Shown one piece after another: positions 13,854-21,612 of a DNA stretch of 21,659 nt. The notes beneath the pieces were generated by a model, which was given only the letters and a program-made list of their open reading frames with translations, was not told the DNA's origin and ran no database searches. Every line of letters starts with the position of its first letter. Position 1 is the first letter of the stretch. Both the position numbers and the translations under genes were made by a program. Source of the stretch: Thermococcus sp. (GTDB taxonomy: Archaea; Methanobacteriota_B; Thermococci; Thermococcales; Thermococcaceae); contig JALVUT010000468.1 of NCBI GenBank assembly GCA_027035445.1, positions 1 through 21,659 on the forward strand, in the 5' to 3' direction.

Positions 13854-14219
13854 TCAGTCTATCCGGCGGAACCGGACATGACTGAACTTGGAGACTTTCC
13901 GGACAGATCCGTCCGGCATGGTCTCTTCTACGGAGACCCTTTCAGTGGTCGGGGTGACCACGGGGGTTCCTTGCTGGCGTGCCAGATCACAGACGACCAT
14001 ACAGGCCGTCAATTCTCCCATTATAGCAACAGCATCATAATTGGAGAGGGGCGGAAGTTCGGGAAGCAAAAGCTCCCTGATGTCTTCCTTGGTAAATTCC
14101 GGGGGAATCCTTCCCCAGGAGGGGACATTGGCCGGAACGATCTCGTATCCGTTCCGTGCAGCATCGTTGATCTGATCCTGGTTGGGTACGTGGTTGCTGA
14201 TCCACAAGAGCTTGTACAT
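13854..14219 (-). CDS. Csx20-like small protein, possible ring nuclease
   Basis: 121 aa. It begins MYKLLWISNHVPNQDQINDA, a Rossmann-like first strand with SNH. It has W35 and IPPE (38-41), a YDAVAIMGEL strand (61-70), a PVVTPTTERVSVEE segment (87-99) and a conserved-looking end, KFSHVRFRRID. From memory this architecture (short alpha/beta protein, TTER...E, HVRFR at the C terminus) resembles the CRISPR-associated Csx20 group, some of which degrade cyclic oligoadenylate. If correct, a phage copy would be a candidate type III anti-CRISPR. AAAGGGAGAAAGCT precedes the ATG. The codon composition is more GC-rich than the neighbouring replication genes. It is flanked by structured RNA on both sides. 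Gene call firm, family assignment tentative. Confidence 0.6.
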   Translation of the reverse strand: MYKLLWISNHVPNQDQINDAARNGYEIVPANVPSWGRIPPEFTKEDIRELLLPELPPLSNYDAVAIMGELTACMVVCDLARQQGTPVVTPTTERVSVEETMPDGSVRKVSKFSHVRFRRID

Positions 14220-14229
14220 AGCTTTCTCC

Positions 14230-14720
14230 CTTTTGGTTATGGTTGAACAAATGGCTCCCTGATGATAACCATGGTAACTTGACTACCATCAAGCAACCAT
14301 TTGTTTCTTATCCCTGGTGATTGCAGTTATCGCCACCTACAAGTAATCAACTGGTAGGCTGGTTTATAGCTTTAGAACCGCTTACTAGCAGGCCGTTAAG
14401 GTGATTGGAAATGTGCCTCTTTGAGCCACATTAACCAGCCAGATTCTCTGGTAAACCTAGCAGCCACCACTCTATGTTTCCATAGGGGCTTCCACTAGGA
14501 TACCTGCTAGCATCCCTGGCGGTTTCCGGATAGTCCTTAAGGTTGACGCACGGCTCGAAAAGAACCACCTTAAGCTATCCCTGCAACCCACAGGTCGGAC
14601 TATTGTCCACTTTCCCGGTTCGGTCAGAACCTTCCGGGTATCGACAGACAGGGCATAGGATGTCTGCCGCTATGTGCCGGCTTTAGGTAGGACAGTAGGG
14701 GACCGGCTGTGCCCTACTGT
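14230..14720 (-). ncRNA. Candidate large structured RNA (about 490 nt)
   Basis: No gene fits here, yet complementary segments cover most of the stretch. Helices in plus coordinates: 14693-14700/14712-14719 (8 bp); 14643-14650/14661-14668 (8 bp, one G-U on minus); 14614-14638 (CCCGGTTC hairpin); 14528-14533/14575-14580 plus 14536-14543/14567-14574 (14 bp, capped by 14552-14556/14562-14566); 14457-14463/14504-14510 (7 bp), enclosing 14472-14485 with a GAAA tetraloop on minus; 14411-14431; 14333-14340/14354-14362; 14264-14269/14326-14331; and 14246-14254/14297-14305 (9 bp), which crosses the previous one as a possible pseudoknot. G-U pairs and GNRA loops favour the minus strand. Size, phage context and nearby tRNA-like elements recall the GOLLD and ROOL classes, but I cannot assign it to either. 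It could also be a long 5' leader. Confidence 0.6.
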
Positions 14721-14730
14721 ATGTATAGTT

Positions 14731-14785
14731 GTGGTGTCAAGGTGGTATCGTGGTGGTATCTTTGTGATACCAGTGTGATACCTTT
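14731..14785. promoter_or_regulatory. 11-bp-spaced palindromic array (GGTATC/GATACC)
   Basis: Five 11-bp units lie end to end: GTGGTGTCAAG, GTGGTATCGTG, GTGGTATCTTT, GTGATACCAGT, GTGATACCTTT. The middle four give half-sites GGTATC at 14744 and 14755 and GATACC at 14766 and 14777, exactly one helical turn apart and symmetric about 14763. It can be a cooperative operator, or a nested hairpin ending in TTTTT (14783-14787) that would terminate plus-strand transcription. TTGACA on the minus strand (14740-14735) lies at its edge and could be a -35 box for the minus operon, but no good -10 follows. A related GATACA/GATACC pair is at 15493-15508. Confidence 0.6.
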
Positions 14786-15050
14786 TTGTTGAATCCTCCG
14801 ATTTCCTTAGTTCCTCTGATTTCCTTCGCCGTCACTTACCGTGTCCAAGAGATCCCTGCAGTAACTCTCTGTAATCTTTAGATATCTTAAAGATCCCCAA
14901 GGGTATCCCTCTGAAATCCTTAGATCTTTTGTTTCCAAAAGAATTCTTTCTGATAAACATTGGACCCTGGTGGGGGATGTCTCGGGAGACAGGGGGTGGG
15001 ATGCTGTGGGGACTGAAGACCCCTCGTGTACTCTCGGGGGTGGTCCCCCG
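14786..15050. other. Non-coding spacer before the tandem repeat
   Basis: No supported gene. It contains two CCTCnGATTTCCTT words 17 bp apart (14796 and 14813), a 7-bp hairpin ATCTTTA/TAAAGAT (14874-14894), and a G-rich stretch (14968-15050). A plus-strand reading frame begins at TTG 14929 and runs into the repeat, but it has no ribosome site at its start. Confidence 0.5.
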
Positions 15051-15470
15051 GTATACTCAAGATCCTAAAGAATCTTATAGGTATACTCAAGATCCTAAAG
15101 AATCTTATAGGTATACTCAAGATCCTAAAGAATCTTATAGGTATACTCAAAATCCTAAAGAATCTTATAGGTATACTCAAGATCCTAAAGAATCTTATAT
15201 GTATACTCAAGATCCTAAAGAATCTTATATGTATACTCAAGATCCTAAAGAATCTTATATGTATACTCAAGATCCTAAAGAATCTTATATGTATACTCAA
15301 GATCCTAAAGAATCTTATAGGTATACTCAAGATCCTAAAGAATCTTATATGTATACTCAAGATCCTAAAGAATCTTATATGTATACTCAAGATCCTAAAG
15401 AATCTCACAGACCCACTCAAGACACTAAAGAACCCAATAGACCTACCCAAGATCCCAACGAAACTACAGA
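15051..15470. repeat. 30-bp tandem repeat, 12 good and 2 degenerate units
   Basis: The unit GTATACTCAAGATCCTAAAG plus AATCTTATAG repeats head to tail from 15051. Twelve units are near identical (variants: GATCC to AATCC at 15151; TATAG to TATAT in several). Units 13 and 14 (15411-15470) are diverged. Each unit holds an imperfect 18-bp palindrome (AAGAT...ATCTT). Because 30 is a multiple of 3, frames stay open on both strands: plus would give YTQDPKESYR repeats, ending TAA at 15475-15477. There are no unique spacers, so it is not a CRISPR. Origin iterons, a packaging or recombination site, or a repeat peptide are possible. Confidence 0.9.
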
Positions 15471-15815
15471 CACTTAAGCTCCCCTACATATTGATACAAA
15501 GTGATACCAGTTGTTCTTTAGAATCTTATGATCCGTTGTTCTTTAGAACCATCTGAATTAAAGATCTTGTGACCGTTTGTCTATAAAGATCTGCAGTCAG
15601 TAATAAGAAATTTATCTCTTTGATCTTTCATTAGAACTTTAGAGCTGCGAAAAAAGTGAGGGAGATTTTTGTATTTTTTGTTATTACTTTTAGTAAGGGG
15701 GTAAGGGGGCATATAAGGTTGTCCAAAGTTATTATATAAGATATCTAAAGGTAACTTAAGATAACCTAAGATCAAGAGACCTAAAGTTCTAAAGTAAACC
15801 AAAAGTGGAGAACTA
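15471..15815. other. Upstream region of the head-gene operon
   Basis: Non-coding. It contains a GATACA/GATACC pair (15493-15508) reminiscent of the array at 14744-14782, two copies of GTTGTTCTTTAGAA 25 bp apart (15510-15523 and 15535-15548), the second 57-bp repeat (15641-15697), and an AT-rich stretch with TTATATAAGATATC (15733-15746) and AGGTAACTTAAGATAACCT, a near-palindrome (15748-15766). The promoter for the plus operon must lie here, but I cannot pick a convincing -35/-10 pair. Confidence 0.5.
15641..15697 (+). repeat. 57-bp intergenic repeat, right copy
   Basis: Same sequence and orientation as 56-112 apart from two mismatches (15670 and 15672). Here it lies about 120 bp upstream of the small terminase gene, pointing toward it, which is where a late promoter or other control site would be expected. 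The flanks differ between copies (right copy followed by GGGGTAAGGGGGC, left by CCCGGAGGGG), so the boundary is sharp. Confidence 0.9.
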
Positions 15816-16649
15816 ATGGCTACTAAAAGTAAGACCGGTAAGACATCCAGAGTTAAAGTCAGGAGGAACAGCATCAAAGGACTTCATAAGTACAAGATCA
15901 TCGAGGGGTTCATCTCAGGAAAGTCTTACAAAGAGTTAGCCGAAGAGTTCAACACATCTGATAAGAACATCATAAGAATCATCTCGGAACACTGGAAAGT
16001 ATTGACTAACACAAGGGAGACAAAGTTGCTTGTAGATTCCCAAAAGAACATCAACAATCATGTGTTCACATCCCCTATCTACAAGACACTAAAAGACATT
16101 CATGAAGTCTCCAAGATCAATGAGAAGTTCCTTGATGCTCTCTCAGAAGACACCTCTACAGTACTCACTGATGCTGAGTACACCTTTTGTTATCGATATG
16201 TCAACACAGGGGATGCAATTGCAGCTCTTAAAGATGCTGGTCTTGATGTAGGTCTATTGACATTCAAAGGATCTAAAAGAGCTGATACTACCCTGGCAGC
16301 TCTCAGGTTACGTGCAGATTACCTTAAGAGTAAACCAAATGTAGCTCAGTACATTAGTGAGCTGAAGAAACAGGCATTTGATGAAGAGGTTGTTTCCAAG
16401 GAATTCATTCAGAGAGAACTTCTTGAGGAACTGCACAGGATCAAGGAATCAGATAGACTCCCAGCTGCAACTAAGCATTCTTTGACCCTGAAGACACTGG
16501 ATAAACTTGGGAAGACAGTTGGAGCTTTCGCTGAGATCATGAGGGTCGAAGAGGTAGACCCTGCTGCAGCTCTAGATGAACTGGAGAAACTCAGAGAGGC
16601 TGACGTAAGGAGTGTAGTGAAATCCATAGAGTATACTTCAGATGCCTAG
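15816..16649 (+). CDS. Terminase small subunit
   Basis: 277 aa. An N-terminal basic tail is followed by a helix-turn-helix (residues ~37-58: SYKELAEEFNTSDKNIIRII) for recognising the packaging site. A second block, residues ~119-141 (TDAEYTFCYRYVNTGDAIAA), resembles the terminase small subunit family core, followed by YISELKKQAFDEEVVSKEF. The C terminus is helical and would contact the large subunit. ATG 15816 follows GTGGAGAACTA. Its stop overlaps the large subunit start by 8 nt. It is the first gene of the plus-strand head operon. Assignment rests on position and partial motif similarity. Confidence 0.85.
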   Translation: MATKSKTGKTSRVKVRRNSIKGLHKYKIIEGFISGKSYKELAEEFNTSDKNIIRIISEHWKVLTNTRETKLLVDSQKNINNHVFTSPIYKTLKDIHEVSKINEKFLDALSEDTSTVLTDAEYTFCYRYVNTGDAIAALKDAGLDVGLLTFKGSKRADTTLAALRLRADYLKSKPNVAQYISELKKQAFDEEVVSKEFIQRELLEELHRIKESDRLPAATKHSLTLKTLDKLGKTVGAFAEIMRVEEVDPAAALDELEKLREADVRSVVKSIEYTSDA

Positions 16650-18060
16650 ACGACCACGTGTTGTAAAACCTACCAGCAATATCAACAAGAGCCTAGCTGC
16701 CCATCTGTTACACTACAGGAAGAATCCTGTAGATTTCATCCGGGAAGTCATAGGAGTTGAACCGACAGATCAGCAGATTAAACTGATTGAGGCTATTGCC
16801 AAACCTAATGCTCGTGTTGCAGTTAAGTCAGCCACAGCTACAGGTAAATCTGCTGTTCTCGCATGGATGACATTATGGTTCCTAATTACTCATGTTGATG
16901 TCGCTGGGATCATAACTGCACCTACAGCTCACCAGTTACATCGTGTACTCCGATCTGAAATCTCCAAGTGGCTCCATCGGATGAAGGAACCCTTTCGGAG
17001 TATGTATGAGTTGCACTCAAAGACAATCTTCGTAAAGGGTCCGAAGAAGGACACACAGAAGTTCTCCTTTGTTACTGGTACAAAAGAGAACAAGGAGACA
17101 TTCGCTGGTCTCCATGGTGAGAAATGTGTTGTCTTTGTAGATGAGGCTTCAGCTCTCAATAAGGAGATCTTCGATACACTGTTAGGTACCCTCTCTTATG
17201 GTGACACTTGTTTTGCACTTGTGTCTAACCCAGTAAGAGCCTCTGGAGCTTTCTATCAGCTTTTCCAAAAGAAACCTGAGAGATGGGATTTACTGACATT
17301 CACATCATTTGACTCTCCAAATGTAGACAAAGAATGGATTCAGGAAGTCAAAGAATACTACGGGGAAGACTCTGATTTCTATCAGATGCGGGTACTTGGG
17401 GAATTCCCTGTACTCGATTCTTCTCAGTTCTATCCAACTAATTTGATTCAGGATGCAATCGAGAGAACCATTCTGAATCCATCTGAACTTGCACCACATC
17501 CGGTAGTGTTCGGGGTTGATGTCGCAAGATTCGGAGATGACTCATCGGTTATCTGTATACGTCAAGGCCCTAAGATTCATGAAATGGTTGAACTGAAAGG
17601 GCTTGACACTACAGAATTATCTAAGATGGTGTTATCTCTGGCTCAACAGTGGAGACCACAAGCCATCTTTGTTGACGGTATCGGAGTTGGGTCTGGTGTT
17701 GTTGACCAACTGAAACGATTTAATCAGCCGGTGGTTGATGTTATAGTTTCTGCAGCTTCTAATGAACCATTGACCTACGGTAATCTACGTGCAGAACTCC
17801 ATGGAAAAACAAAGCACTGGTTGAGCACTGCAGATATACCTGGTGGGGGAAGACTGGAAGAAGACCTCTTGAATGTCAACTTCACGTATAATAATCGTCT
17901 TCAGATTCTAATTGAATCTAAGAAGGACATTAAGAGGCGTGGGCTTCCATCAACAGACTTCCTCGATTCTCTTACATTGACAATGCACCAACAGGAGTAC
18001 AAAATTCTCCCAAAGAAAAAAGTCCTTCCTGTTGTCAGAGCAGAATACCTATGGAGTTAA
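16642..18060 (+). CDS. Terminase large subunit (packaging ATPase and nuclease)
   Basis: 472 aa. The ATPase half has a Walker A variant KSATATGKS (62-70) and Walker B VVFVDEAS (163-170) with catalytic E168, then a coupling motif near LVSNP (193-197). The nuclease half has the RNase H-like acidic strands: FGVDVARFGDDSS (D293, D299, D300), AIFVDGIGVG (D345) and a C-terminal DSLTLTMH. It cuts concatemers and drives DNA into the procapsid through the portal. The ATG overlaps the small-subunit stop; ribosome binding is weak, so translation is likely coupled. Full family length and intact motifs. Confidence 0.96.
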   Translation: MPRRPRVVKPTSNINKSLAAHLLHYRKNPVDFIREVIGVEPTDQQIKLIEAIAKPNARVAVKSATATGKSAVLAWMTLWFLITHVDVAGIITAPTAHQLHRVLRSEISKWLHRMKEPFRSMYELHSKTIFVKGPKKDTQKFSFVTGTKENKETFAGLHGEKCVVFVDEASALNKEIFDTLLGTLSYGDTCFALVSNPVRASGAFYQLFQKKPERWDLLTFTSFDSPNVDKEWIQEVKEYYGEDSDFYQMRVLGEFPVLDSSQFYPTNLIQDAIERTILNPSELAPHPVVFGVDVARFGDDSSVICIRQGPKIHEMVELKGLDTTELSKMVLSLAQQWRPQAIFVDGIGVGSGVVDQLKRFNQPVVDVIVSAASNEPLTYGNLRAELHGKTKHWLSTADIPGGGRLEEDLLNVNFTYNNRLQILIESKKDIKRRGLPSTDFLDSLTLTMHQQEYKILPKKKVLPVVRAEYLWS

Positions 18061-18063
18061 CAC

Positions 18064-20352
18064 ATGGAATTTGAAGAGCGTCCAGCAATCAGACTGGCAA
18101 CAATAGATGATCTTCAGAAAGCTGAAGAAGCTGAAGAGAATGCCAATCTGGATTTAGAAGAGGATCTTGAAAAGCTGACACTAAGTTCGCTTGCTGCACA
18201 CATTATTTCAGAGTTTCAGATCAACAGAGACGCAAAGAGGAACTCTGGTATTGAAGATGAACTTATCACTTCTCTAAGGCAGTACATTGGTGAGTACAGT
18301 ACAAAAGAGAAGCAGCTTATCAAGCAGAATAACAGTGTAGAGATTTTCATAAAGTTAACTGCTGTTAAATCTCGGACACTAGCTTCATGGATTAAAGATA
18401 TCCTCTTGAACCCCAAGGCTCGACCGTGGTCTATTGAACCAACACCGAGCCCACAGATCAGAAGGGACATTCGTGAACAGATTGAACAAAGGCTATCGGA
18501 AGAGTTTGACCAGATCTCCACGCAGATCTCAGATACTGAAGAGATTCAGACGACAATATCACAATTTAATAGGGATCGTCGTGAAATCATTCGGTCGGTA
18601 ACTGATGAGGTCATGAAGGAAGCCAAATTCAATATGTCTTTGATTGAAGAAGACATTGAGGATAAGCTGGTTGAAGGCGGCTTCTATAAGACTCTATCAG
18701 AGTTCATTGATGATTTCTGTATTTATCCTACAGCTTTCTTGAAGGGTCCGATTATCACTAAGAAGAAGGCTCTTCAGTGGGAGCAGGGGAAACCTTCTGT
18801 AACTGAAAGTTTCATATTCAAGGATCGTAGAGTAAGCCCTTTTGATATCTATCCGGCTCCAGAGGCAACCTCTTTGATGGATGGATCTCTTATTGAACAC
18901 TTGAGGTTGACCCATACGGAATTGCATAAGCTGGCACAACTTGATCCAAAAGCTGGATACAAGAAAGAAGAGATCTACGAGCTTCTTGATAAAGGTCCAA
19001 GTGGTGCTATCTATTGGCTTGACACTGGTGTTGAGTCTGATAAGGCAGAGCTGGAGGACCGAGGGACTTCTGTTGAAGCCAATAAGAATATCTATCATGG
19101 GCTTCATTTCTTCGGGAGTGTACCTGCACGTATCCTTGTAGATTGGGGGTTCACTGAAGAAGAGGTTCTCCTAGCTGAACCTGGGACTCCTTTCGAGGTA
19201 GAGGCAGTTCTTGTTGAAAACAGGGTTATCAAGTGTATCCTCAACAAAGACCCTCTGCTGCGAAGGCCATACTACTGTGCTTCATTCCAGAATACACCTG
19301 GAAGTATTTGGGGTAAGTCCTTGCCGTATATCATGCGGGATCACCAGAAGCTCTGTAATGCAACCGCAAGGTCTCTTGTAGTTAACCTTGGTATTGCTTC
19401 TGGTCCACAGGTTGAAGTCTATACTGACAGACTTGCAGATAGTGGTGAGATTACTTCAATCTATCCACTGAAGATCTGGCAGGTATCTTCTGATCCTACA
19501 AGTGGTGGTGGAAGGGCTGTTCAGTTCTTTCAGCCTGCTATGATTGCTGGTGATCTCTTGGCTATCTTCTCTCAGTTTGAAGAGAGAGCTGATGATGCTA
19601 CAGGTATCCCGAGGTATCAGTATGGAAACGAAGCTGTAAAGGGTGCAGGTTTGACTGCTGCAGGTCTGGCGATGCTCTTTGAGAGTTCCTCCAAGAGTGT
19701 AAAGAATGCCATTAGGAACATTGATCTTGGCGTGCTTGTACCAAGGATTGAGTACCAGTTCTACTGGACACTGCTTAGTAACCAGATCAATTATACTGGT
19801 GATATCCATGTGAAGGCTCTTGGTGCTGATACACTGTCTATTAAGGGGACTCAGGAACTGCGGAGAAATGAGTTCCTGCAGATTACAGCTAATCAGTTCG
19901 ATCAGGAGCTTATGGGTAGGTACAGTAGAGCCACACTGCTCTCTGAGATAGCAAAAGATCTTGGACTTGAGGAACCTGTTGTTCCATCGTATCTTGAGTT
20001 GAAACAGCGAGAGAAGAAGGAACAGGAGATGGCTATAAGAGAGCAGGAGATGAAACAGAAGGAACTGGAGAATGCCTATCAGATGCGCCTTGCACCTGCT
20101 AATATCCAGATTAAGGGTCAGCAGGAGATGCAGGCTCAGAGACTCCAGTTTGAGATGTGGAAGGAACAAGTACGACAGAAACAGAAAGAGATAGATCAGC
20201 AGCTTAAAAACAAGGAAATTGAATCTATCAACAAACAGTTTGCTTATAAGGTTCAAGCAGATACAATGAAGAACCTTACGAACAATAAGACAAAGGAAGA
20301 GATAGCTCTTCGTGAAATGGCATTGAAACTTAAAACAGGGAGTGGAATCTAA
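18064..20352 (+). CDS. Portal protein
   Basis: 762 aa, in the size range of P22-type portals (725 aa). It begins with an acidic helical N terminus. The central part includes VYTDRLADSGEITSIYPLKI and DATGIPRYQYGNEAVKGAGL, typical of portal clip/stem regions in this class, followed by TAAGLAMLFESSSKSVKNA. Residues ~643-762 are Gln/Glu/Lys-rich and helical (REKKEQEMAIREQEMKQKEL), an extended coiled barrel or tail. It forms the dodecameric ring at one vertex through which DNA enters. ATG follows TGGAGTTAACAC, 3 nt after the terminase stop. Its stop overlaps the next gene as TAATG. Confidence 0.92.
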   Translation: MEFEERPAIRLATIDDLQKAEEAEENANLDLEEDLEKLTLSSLAAHIISEFQINRDAKRNSGIEDELITSLRQYIGEYSTKEKQLIKQNNSVEIFIKLTAVKSRTLASWIKDILLNPKARPWSIEPTPSPQIRRDIREQIEQRLSEEFDQISTQISDTEEIQTTISQFNRDRREIIRSVTDEVMKEAKFNMSLIEEDIEDKLVEGGFYKTLSEFIDDFCIYPTAFLKGPIITKKKALQWEQGKPSVTESFIFKDRRVSPFDIYPAPEATSLMDGSLIEHLRLTHTELHKLAQLDPKAGYKKEEIYELLDKGPSGAIYWLDTGVESDKAELEDRGTSVEANKNIYHGLHFFGSVPARILVDWGFTEEEVLLAEPGTPFEVEAVLVENRVIKCILNKDPLLRRPYYCASFQNTPGSIWGKSLPYIMRDHQKLCNATARSLVVNLGIASGPQVEVYTDRLADSGEITSIYPLKIWQVSSDPTSGGGRAVQFFQPAMIAGDLLAIFSQFEERADDATGIPRYQYGNEAVKGAGLTAAGLAMLFESSSKSVKNAIRNIDLGVLVPRIEYQFYWTLLSNQINYTGDIHVKALGADTLSIKGTQELRRNEFLQITANQFDQELMGRYSRATLLSEIAKDLGLEEPVVPSYLELKQREKKEQEMAIREQEMKQKELENAYQMRLAPANIQIKGQQEMQAQRLQFEMWKEQVRQKQKEIDQQLKNKEIESINKQFAYKVQADTMKNLTNNKTKEEIALREMALKLKTGSGI

Positions 20353-20543
20353 TGCAGCTTACTCAGGAACAGTTTGATAAACTGAGGAATGGCACTACTA
20401 CTGAACGTGGTGAAGTGATTAATCATCTGATGGATCGTCTCTTGCAGAGGCTGAAGATGTCAGATGACATCAAAACTGTCCGCTTTGTACAGGGGCAGAT
20501 TGATATGCTGGAGACATTCCAGCGTGTGCTTGTGTTTGGTTAA
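20352..20543 (+). CDS. 63-aa small protein between portal and scaffold
   Basis: MQLTQEQFDKLRNGTTTERG..., a mostly helical, soluble protein without cysteine, ending DMLETFQRVLVFG. The start overlaps the portal stop (TAATG), so translation is coupled. It carries no recognisable motif. Small genes at this place in head operons are often head accessory or assembly factors; here that is only positional inference. Confidence 0.75.
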   Translation: MQLTQEQFDKLRNGTTTERGEVINHLMDRLLQRLKMSDDIKTVRFVQGQIDMLETFQRVLVFG

Positions 20544-20555
20544 CCCGACAGACTC

Positions 20556-20571
20556 TCTACCTTCTGGTAGA
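20556..20571 (+). other. Intergenic hairpin before the scaffold gene
   Basis: TCTACC-TTCT-GGTAGA, a 6-bp stem with a 4-nt loop, lies in the 63-nt gap between the 63-aa gene and the scaffold gene. It has no T-run. It may be an mRNA processing or stability element that raises expression of the scaffold and coat genes. The scaffold's ribosome site (AAAGGAGATG) lies well downstream of it. Confidence 0.5.
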
Positions 20572-20606
20572 CTCTAGGAACTTAAACAAACAAAGGAGAT
20601 GATGTA

Positions 20607-21581
20607 ATGAGCAACAGTGTTATTAAGAATCTTGATGAGAAGATTGAGGCCATGGAAAAAGAGATCTTTGGCTCTGGAGACAATCGTGAAGAGAACGTGT
20701 CAGAGACTTCACCTGTATCCGCTGAATCAGTAGAGTCACACGAGTCCTCGCCTGACACCGAGACCGCAAGTGAGGCTACTGCAGATTCTGTCAATACTCA
20801 TCAAGAGGAAGACTGGGAGAAACGATTTAAGAATCTTAAGAGACACCATGACACTAAGGTGTACGAGCTTAGAAGGACCATCGCTCATCTGACTGAGAAA
20901 AATTTGTCCCTCGAAGAGGAGATCGACAAGTTGCGTCAAGAGATGATGGAACTTAAAACCCAGTCTAGAGAGGACTTGAAGTCCATCATCGGTGAGAACG
21001 ATGAGTTTCTTGAAATCGTTGGAGATGATGGGGCTAAATCTATCACGAAACTTGTGGAGAATGCTACCAAGCCTCTGATTGAAGAGGTTAACCGTCTGAA
21101 GCAGGAGCTTCGAGAGGAAAAGAAGAAGACAGTGGAAGACATGGTAGCACAACAGAAACGACGGTTCCTTGATGCACTTGGTTCTCTGGTGGAGGACTAC
21201 GAGGAAATCAACGTAGATCCTAAGTTCATTCAGTATCTTAACGAGCCCGATCCTGTAAGCGGTCGGATTCGCTTTGAACTCTTTAAGATCGCTGAGAGAG
21301 CTGGAGATGCCAAGCGTGTCGCTGAGTTCTTTCTGGACTTCAAGAAGGAACATATGAAACCGCAAGAAGTCCTTACACAGCATGTTGCTCCAGAAGCATC
21401 TACTGCAAGCACGAACGACTCTATTAGGGATACTGCCGATGACAAGCCGATTTACACAATGGCTCAGTATCGACAGTTCATGACAGACATAACCAAAGGG
21501 AAGTATCGTGGCAAGAAAGACCTTCTGGAGAGAATGGAGCGAGAGTTTGACCTCGCGTTTAAGGAGGGGCGTGTCCGATAA
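20607..21581 (+). CDS. Scaffolding protein
   Basis: 324 aa, very charged. Residues ~22-68 are Ser/Glu/Thr-rich and acidic. From ~69 on come long predicted coiled coils (RRTIAHLTEKNLSLEEEIDK; EVNRLKQELREEKKKTVEDM). The C terminus is basic and helical (YRGKKDLLERMEREFDLAFK), the part that typically docks on the coat protein. It lies between the portal and the probable coat gene, the normal site of a P22-like scaffold (303 aa). It would direct procapsid assembly and exit before or during packaging. ATG follows AAAGGAGATGATGTA. Assignment rests on composition and position. Confidence 0.85.
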   Translation: MSNSVIKNLDEKIEAMEKEIFGSGDNREENVSETSPVSAESVESHESSPDTETASEATADSVNTHQEEDWEKRFKNLKRHHDTKVYELRRTIAHLTEKNLSLEEEIDKLRQEMMELKTQSREDLKSIIGENDEFLEIVGDDGAKSITKLVENATKPLIEEVNRLKQELREEKKKTVEDMVAQQKRRFLDALGSLVEDYEEINVDPKFIQYLNEPDPVSGRIRFELFKIAERAGDAKRVAEFFLDFKKEHMKPQEVLTQHVAPEASTASTNDSIRDTADDKPIYTMAQYRQFMTDITKGKYRGKKDLLERMEREFDLAFKEGRVR

Positions 21582-21612
21582 CTTCCTGTTGAAAACATAA
21601 GGAGGTTTGACG

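Noticed and set aside
15051..15470. CRISPR array
   Set aside because: The 30-bp units are directly adjacent with no unique spacers between them, and no cas genes are nearby.
14920..15556. Long overlapping reading frames on both strands through the 30-bp repeat
   Set aside because: They stay open only because 30 is a multiple of 3; starts are TTG or GTG without ribosome sites. The plus frame is kept only as a low-probability idea in the findings.
19456..20256. 266-codon minus-strand frame inside the portal gene
   Set aside because: It is a Leu/Ser-rich shadow of the Gln/Glu/Lys-rich portal C terminus.
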